A stretch of 64,000 nucleotides of DNA from Sphingomonas oryzagri (lineage in GTDB: Bacteria; Pseudomonadota; Alphaproteobacteria; Sphingomonadales; Sphingomonadaceae): assembly GCF_029906645.1 (NCBI RefSeq), contig NZ_JARYGZ010000001.1, forward strand, positions 2,538,084 to 2,602,083, in the 5' to 3' direction. A model generated the notes under the pieces. That model had not been told where the DNA came from. It was given only the letters and a program-made list of their open reading frames with translations, and made no database searches. A program made the position numbers and the translations under genes. The number at the start of each line of letters is the position of its first letter. The stretch's first letter is position 1. Shown piece after piece: positions 59,219 through 64,000 of the stretch.

Positions 59219-60622
59219 TCAGTCCCCGGTCAGGATGCGATCGACGAGCTGCTTCACCGTCGGCACGAAGCCGTTGGAATAGAAGGGATCCTGCTTGAAG
59301 CGATAGGCAGCGTGGCCGGCGAACATCAGGTTCTGCTCGGTATCGCCGCCATGCGCGATCTCCTGCAGCGTCTTCTGGATGCAGAAGCTGCGCGGATCGG
59401 CGAGGCGGCCGGTCGAATTGGTCTCGTTGTCCGCCCAGGACGAGAAACCGCACTGGCTGAGGCAGCCCATGCAGTCCGCCTGATCCTTGCGGATGATCTT
59501 GGTTTCCTCGGGCGTCTCGAACACCAGGGTGTTGTCCGGCGTCTTGAGCGCCATGGTGTAGCCCAACCCATACCATTCGCGGGCGCGCAGCAAGTCGTTG
59601 CGGGTGACCCAGAAGCTCTTGCCCTTCACGCCGACATCGAGCTGGAACTGGTGATCCCCTGCCGCCTCGCCGGAGAAGGCGATCTGGCGATCGGAGCGAG
59701 CTTCCAGATTGCGCAGGAACGGATTGCGCACCGCCGACGAATAGAAGCCGGTCGGCGAGAAGCGGTGGAGCAGCACGTCGCCCTCGTCGAGCGTCATCAG
59801 GCGCTGTTTCCAGCCGTCCGGAATCGGGCTTTCCTGCGTCAGCAGCGGGCGCGTGCCGAACTGGAAAGCGATCTTGCCGAGTTCCGGATTGTCGATCCAA
59901 TTCTCCCACTCGCGCAGGAACCAGACATTGCCGGCCATCACGATCGGCACGTCATCCGAAATGCCGCCCTCGCGCATCGTCTCGCGCAGCGCCTTGACGC
60001 GGGGATAGGGATCCTCCGGCGCCAGCGGGTCTTCCGCGTTGGACAGGCCGTTATGGCCGCCCGCCTTCCACGGATCCTCGTAGACCACCGCCGACAGCCA
60101 GTCCGCCGCCTTGTGATAGGCGCGCTTCCACAGCGCGCGGAAGGCGCGGCCGGAGCTGACGATCGGCAGGTAGGACACCTGATGCTCGGCCGCGATCTCG
60201 GAGAGCTTGTAGGGCATACCGGCACCGCAGGTGACGCCGGACACGAGACCCTTGGTCTTTTCCAGCACGCCCTGCAGCACGCGCTGCGCGCCGCCCATCT
60301 CCCACAGCACGTTGATGTTGATCGCGCCCTTGCCGGACGCCATCTCATACGCGCGCTTCACCTGCTCCACGGCGCCGTCAATGGCGTACTGGATCAATTC
60401 CTCGTGGCGTTCCCGCCGCGTCAGCGCGCGGTAGATCTGCGGGATGATCTTGCCCTCGGCATCGTAGCTGTCGGCGTTGACCGCCGAGACCGTGCCGATG
60501 CCACCAGCCGCCGCCCAGGCACCGGAAGACATGTGGTTCGTCGCCGAGACACCCTTGCCACCTTCTACGAGCGGCCACACTTCGCGGCCGCCATACAGGA
60601 TCGGCTGCAGACCTTTGAACAA
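59219..60622 (-). CDS. Nitronate monooxygenase-family protein with C-terminal cysteine cluster
   Basis: A 467-residue FMN TIM-barrel protein. GGREVWPLVEGGKGVSATNH, VSGVTCGAGMP, VSSGRAFRALW and IVMAGNVWFLREW belong to this longer NMO subfamily. Near the C-terminus, DCMGCLSQCGFSSW has C-x2-C-x3-C, a possible metal or iron-sulfur site not found in the NMO at 11302. The start is TTG 60622, five bases after GGAGG; GTG 60634 and ATG 60742 are alternatives. It ends one base before the amidotransferase gene starts, so the two are likely co-transcribed. Confidence 0.82.
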   Translation of the reverse strand: MFKGLQPILYGGREVWPLVEGGKGVSATNHMSSGAWAAAGGIGTVSAVNADSYDAEGKIIPQIYRALTRRERHEELIQYAIDGAVEQVKRAYEMASGKGAININVLWEMGGAQRVLQGVLEKTKGLVSGVTCGAGMPYKLSEIAAEHQVSYLPIVSSGRAFRALWKRAYHKAADWLSAVVYEDPWKAGGHNGLSNAEDPLAPEDPYPRVKALRETMREGGISDDVPIVMAGNVWFLREWENWIDNPELGKIAFQFGTRPLLTQESPIPDGWKQRLMTLDEGDVLLHRFSPTGFYSSAVRNPFLRNLEARSDRQIAFSGEAAGDHQFQLDVGVKGKSFWVTRNDLLRAREWYGLGYTMALKTPDNTLVFETPEETKIIRKDQADCMGCLSQCGFSSWADNETNSTGRLADPRSFCIQKTLQEIAHGGDTEQNLMFAGHAAYRFKQDPFYSNGFVPTVKQLVDRILTGD

Positions 60623-60683
60623 ACTTTCCTCCACACAGGAGCGATGGACCCGCGCGCGTCTTAGCAGGATGCTTCGGGCAGCG

Positions 60684-61829
60684 CTAATCCTGCGTGATGA
60701 ACGCGCCGGGACGCCCGATCGCCGCACCGTAGAGCGCCGCATAGGCCGCGATCATGGCCTTTTCATCATAGCGTTCCCATGCAACCGCGCGGTTGGCGGA
60801 GCCGAGCCGGTGGCGGATGTCGCGGTTGGCCAGCAGCCGGCCGAGCGCATCGGCGAAGCCCGCCTCGTCGTCGGCGGGAACGATGTATCGCCGGTTTTCG
60901 GCCGCGACCATGTTGCGGATGTCGCCCACGTCGGTGGACACCACGGGCAGCCCCGCCGCCATCGCCTCGATCAGCGAGATCGGGAATTGTTCGCTGTCCG
61001 ACGACAGCGCGAAGATGTCGAAATGCCCCACGTAACGCGCCGGATCGTTAAGGAAGCCGGGCAACAGCAGCCGGTCGGCGATACCCTCCGCCTGCCCGGC
61101 GGACAGGATCGCGTCGCGCTCCGGCCCTTCGCCGACGATCACCAGCCGCCCCGACGCGCCCGAGCGCGCGAAGGCGCGGACGAGGCGGGGCAGGTTCTTG
61201 ACCGCGCGCAGCCCCGCCATCGTGCCGACCACGACGTCGCCCGGCGCGCGCTGGAAACCGGGGATCGCCCCCGGTTCGGGCGGGCCGAAGCGGGTCAGCG
61301 GGATACCGTTGGCGATGCGGCGGACGTGGCTGGCGGGCTGATGCCAGACCTTCCGCGCGATCTTCTCCAGCCGCTCGGACGGCACCACCAACCTGTAGGC
61401 GGCGCCGAGCATCGCCCGGCGGAACAGCACGCGCGCCGTCTTCTGCCGCACCAGTTCGTCGGCGTTGAAGCCGTCCTCGTGATGGATCAGCGGCGGCAGC
61501 TTCATCGCCCCGGCATAGAGGCGCCGGGCGGCGACCCCGTCCATGGCGCCCCAATTGTAGCTCAGCACCAGATCGAAACCCGCCATGTAGCGGGCGAAAT
61601 GCCAGTAGCGGCGGGGGCCGGGCCGGCCGATCAGCGACGGCGCCGCCTCGCCCGGAAATTCCGCGCGGACGCCCGGATCGATCGCCTCGCGCGCGCCCAG
61701 CGCATCGGGCACCGCGCTCAGCACGACATGTTCGGCCGCATCGCCGAAGGCGTTCATCAGGCGCACGGCGCGCGCCTCCTTGCCGCCGAGCGCGAAGGTC
61801 GAGTGGAGATGAAGGACGCGGAGCGGCAT
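60684..61829 (-). CDS. Family 4 glycosyltransferase
   Basis: A 381-residue GT-B enzyme. N-terminus MPLRVLHLHSTFALGGKEAR with the donor/acceptor loop GG, and C-terminal VGTMAGLRAVKNLPRLVRAF, VIVGEGPERDAI and SSDSEQFPISLIEAMAAGLPVVSTDVG (E-x7-E region). It belongs to the group that builds exopolysaccharide or LPS, but no cluster surrounds it. ATG 61829 is chosen; the frame is open to 62225 only as a shadow of the hydrolase gene. Spacing to the neighbours is about 50-60 bases. Confidence 0.88.
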   Translation of the reverse strand: MPLRVLHLHSTFALGGKEARAVRLMNAFGDAAEHVVLSAVPDALGAREAIDPGVRAEFPGEAAPSLIGRPGPRRYWHFARYMAGFDLVLSYNWGAMDGVAARRLYAGAMKLPPLIHHEDGFNADELVRQKTARVLFRRAMLGAAYRLVVPSERLEKIARKVWHQPASHVRRIANGIPLTRFGPPEPGAIPGFQRAPGDVVVGTMAGLRAVKNLPRLVRAFARSGASGRLVIVGEGPERDAILSAGQAEGIADRLLLPGFLNDPARYVGHFDIFALSSDSEQFPISLIEAMAAGLPVVSTDVGDIRNMVAAENRRYIVPADDEAGFADALGRLLANRDIRHRLGSANRAVAWERYDEKAMIAAYAALYGAAIGRPGAFITQD

Positions 61830-61882
61830 GACGAAGCCCCGTTCTAGCAGAAAGCGGTGAACAGGAAGTGGATGCCGCCCGC

Positions 61883-62764
61883 TCAGCGTCCCGCTCTGAC
61901 CCGTCCCAGCAGTCGGTCGATCGCAGCCGCCGATTCCGGCTCCTCCAGCGAAGGCGCGTGGCCGACGTCGGGCACCACCGTCAGTTCGAGGCTGGTCAGC
62001 CGGCTCGCCATCTCGTCCGCGCAGGCCTGGGTGAGCAGATCGCTGCGGGCGCCCCGCAGCAGCGCGATCGGGCGACCGCGCAGCGCGGAGAAGGCCGGCC
62101 ACAGGTCCGGCGCCGGCGCGTCGGCGGGCGCCTCGCGGATCGGCTCGCCGATGCGCATGTCGTAATCGAGCACGACCCGCCCCGCCGATGTCAGCCGGCA
62201 ACGCCGCTTGGCGACCTCCAGCCAATCCTCGATGGCATAGCGCGGAAACACGTCGCGCTCGCCCTCGGCGATGCCGCGCGCGGCGTGCAGCCAGGTCGGC
62301 CAGCTCGCGCTCTTGCCGACATAGCCCTTGATCCGGGCCAGCCCGTCGCTCGCGATCACCGGCCCGATGTCGTTGAGCAGCACGCCGGCCAACCGCTCGG
62401 GCGTGGTCAGCGCCATCGCCATCGCGATCAGCCCCCCGAGCGACGTGCCCAGGATAACCGCCCGCTGGATGCCCAGCGCCACGTAGAGCGCGCCGATGTC
62501 GAGCACGTAGGTAGGCGGCGAATAGCTCGCCGAATCGGGCGATTGCGGGCTTTCACCGCGACCACGCAGATCGACGCAGATCACCCGCCATTCGGGCGAC
62601 AGTCGCTCGGCCACCCCCTCGAAATCGCGCGCGTTGCGGGTCAGGCCCGGGATGCAGATGATCGGCGGCTGCCCGTCGGCCCCGCCCGGATAATCCCGGT
62701 AATGCAGCTTGAGGCCGTCGGTCGTCAGCCACCAGCCATCTTCGTAGCGCTGCTTCGATGCCAA
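61883..62764 (-). CDS. Alpha/beta hydrolase
   Basis: A 293-residue serine hydrolase: oxyanion region ICIPGLTRNARDFEGV, nucleophile elbow GTSLGGLIA, acid in LLNDIGP-type and RGARSDLL regions, and catalytic histidine in VPDVGHAPSLEEP. It resembles esterases and haloalkane-dehalogenase-like enzymes. TTG 62764 has GGGAGA six bases upstream and is preferred to ATG 62794, which has none. Divergent from selO by 38 bases. No substrate can be named. Confidence 0.9.
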   Translation of the reverse strand: MASKQRYEDGWWLTTDGLKLHYRDYPGGADGQPPIICIPGLTRNARDFEGVAERLSPEWRVICVDLRGRGESPQSPDSASYSPPTYVLDIGALYVALGIQRAVILGTSLGGLIAMAMALTTPERLAGVLLNDIGPVIASDGLARIKGYVGKSASWPTWLHAARGIAEGERDVFPRYAIEDWLEVAKRRCRLTSAGRVVLDYDMRIGEPIREAPADAPAPDLWPAFSALRGRPIALLRGARSDLLTQACADEMASRLTSLELTVVPDVGHAPSLEEPESAAAIDRLLGRVRAGR

Positions 62765-62802
62765 TGCTTGTCTCCCGGCGGTAGCGCGCCCCATATCGCG
62801 GC

Positions 62803-64000
62803 ATGGACTTCTCCCCGCAAGCGCGCATCCTGTCTCTCGGCGACACCTTCTACGATCGCGTGGCTCCTGCCGACTTCCCGCAGGCGATCCTGCGCTTCCG
62901 CAACGACCGCGCAGCGGCCGAGGTCGGGCTGGAGGGGCTGAGCGACGCCGAGTGGATCGACCGCTTCGCCCGTTTCCGGCCCTTCGAGGGGTCGCTGCCC
63001 CAGCCGCTCGCGCTGCGCTATCACGGCCACCAGTTCCGCCACTACAATCCGGACATCGGCGACGGGCGCGGCTTCACCTTCGCGCAGATGCGCGATGCCG
63101 ATGGCCGACTGATGGATTTCGGCACCAAGGGTTCCGGCCAGACGCCGTGGAGCCGCTTCGGCGACGGCCGCCTCACCCTCAAGGGCGGCGTGCGCGAGGT
63201 GCTGGCGACCGAGATGCTCGAGGCGCTGGGTGTAAACACCTCGCGCAGCTTCTCGCTGATCGAGACGGGCGAAAGCCTGCATCGCGGCGACGAAGCGTCC
63301 CCCACCCGCTCGTCGGTGCTGGTGCGCCTCTCCCACGGCCATATCCGCATCGGCAGCTTCCAGCGGCTCGCCACGCTGCAGGACGATGCCGGGCTGGAGG
63401 CGCTGACCCGCTATGCGCTCGCCGAGCTCTATGGTGAGGAGCCGGGCGCCGATCCCGCCATTCAGCTCTATGCCCGCGTCGTCGATCGCACCGCGCGGCT
63501 GGCCGCATCCTATATGGTCGCGGGCTTCGTCCACGGCGTACTCAACAGCGACAATATCAACGTGACGGGCGAGAGCTTCGATTACGGCCCCTGGCGCTGG
63601 ACGCCTTATTGGGACGGGACCTTCACCGCCGCCTATTTCGACCAGAACGGTCTCTACGCCTTCGGGCGGCAGGCGCAGGCGATCCATTGGGATGTCGCGC
63701 AACTCGCCATCGCCTTGTCGCGCATCGCCGAGGTGGACGCACTCGCCGCCCAGCTGGATCGCTTCCCGGCCATCTACGAGGCGGCGCTGGTCGCCGGTCT
63801 TCTCCGCCGGCTCGGCGTCGAGCCGCAGGGCGAGGCGGAGGATGTCGCGCTCGCCGACACGATGGTTCGCGCGCTCCAGCAATGCACCGTGACGATCGAC
63901 CGCTTCTTCTTCGACTGGCGTGGCGGCACGCGGCGCAACGCGCTCCCCGCCTACGATCACCCCGTCTTCCAGCCCTTCGTCGAGGCGATCGCTGGATACC
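62803..64000 (+). CDS. selO: Protein adenylyltransferase SelO (YdiU), 5' part (runs off the window)
   Basis: A pseudokinase-fold enzyme that AMPylates protein side chains. The window shows 399 residues of a usual 450-490. KGSGQTPWSR is at 109-118 and the catalytic block VHGVLNSDNINVTGESFDYGP has Asp250, Asn251 and Asp260, spaced as in the characterised Pseudomonas enzyme (catalytic and magnesium residues). The ATG at 62803 follows no strong ribosome-binding site. The frame is open to the last base. The C-terminal selenocysteine/cysteine region lies outside the window. Confidence 0.96.
   Translation, partial: MDFSPQARILSLGDTFYDRVAPADFPQAILRFRNDRAAAEVGLEGLSDAEWIDRFARFRPFEGSLPQPLALRYHGHQFRHYNPDIGDGRGFTFAQMRDADGRLMDFGTKGSGQTPWSRFGDGRLTLKGGVREVLATEMLEALGVNTSRSFSLIETGESLHRGDEASPTRSSVLVRLSHGHIRIGSFQRLATLQDDAGLEALTRYALAELYGEEPGADPAIQLYARVVDRTARLAASYMVAGFVHGVLNSDNINVTGESFDYGPWRWTPYWDGTFTAAYFDQNGLYAFGRQAQAIHWDVAQLAIALSRIAEVDALAAQLDRFPAIYEAALVAGLLRRLGVEPQGEAEDVALADTMVRALQQCTVTIDRFFFDWRGGTRRNALPAYDHPVFQPFVEAIAGY

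Overview
The window is GC-rich chromosomal DNA, almost fully coding, with short or overlapping gene junctions. Several points suggest an alphaproteobacterium of the Sphingomonadales, probably Sphingomonas or a close relative: ubiG and lysC are divergent neighbours, gshA is of the long proteobacterial/plant-like type, there is a TonB receptor with TPR-sulfotransferases, a bacteriophytochrome module, a PmtA-type phospholipid methyltransferase next to phosphatidylserine decarboxylase, and short GC-rich inverted repeats scattered between genes. The family-level placement is inference; no rRNA is present.

Layout. 1-7.9 kb: the C-terminal part of glutamate synthase (gltB), a FAH-family hydrolase, a zinc alcohol dehydrogenase, a GST-like protein coupled to a POT peptide transporter, and a divergent HxlR regulator/SDR pair. 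8-19.3 kb: core metabolism and envelope genes (ubiG, lysC, acyltransferase, nitronate monooxygenase, two L,D-transpeptidases, an inositol-monophosphatase-family enzyme, PmbA/TldE, ubiA, rsmE, gshA). 19.5-25 kb: membrane and envelope proteins (GT-C-like protein, ICMT-like protein, CHAP protein, Wzx-like flippase, small secreted protein). 25.2-28.4 kb: tRNA-Gly(TCC), a CHASE2-GGDEF-EAL protein, a 22-codon ORF with its own terminator, and a small two-helix membrane protein. 28.4-34.6 kb: a lipid-centred block (GT4 glycosyltransferase with LpxH-like phosphoesterase, PmtA-like methyltransferase with a possible Mpo1/DUF962-like membrane protein, anchored class-III aminotransferase divergent from psd). 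34.7-40.3 kb: bacteriophytochrome, response regulator and hybrid kinase operon. 40.4-50.2 kb: six minus-strand genes reading M20 peptidase, TetR regulator, two TPR-sulfotransferases, TonB receptor, amidohydrolase. 50.3-52.8 kb: PDZ protein with an OmpR/kinase pair. 52.8-53.5 kb: a repeat-rich gap holding one doubtful ORF of unusual composition. 53.5-64 kb: a GH18-NodB-GT2 fusion, a CysQ-like phosphatase, SH3 protein, glutamine amidotransferase, a second NMO-family protein, a GT4 glycosyltransferase, an alpha/beta hydrolase, and the 5' part of selO.

The best candidate for an undescribed system is the 40.4-50.2 kb locus. It combines secreted peptidase-type hydrolases, an outer-membrane receptor and two tandem TPR-sulfotransferases with three ATGA or near-ATGA stop/start overlaps. 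This suggests sulfation, import and hydrolysis of a peptide or N-acyl amino acid ligand. The phospholipid block, the 22-codon ORF, the three-domain polysaccharide fusion and a probable internal lysC start are the next most interesting. Start codons were chosen from ribosome-binding sites and signal peptides by eye, and several are not ATG; alternatives are stated where they matter.
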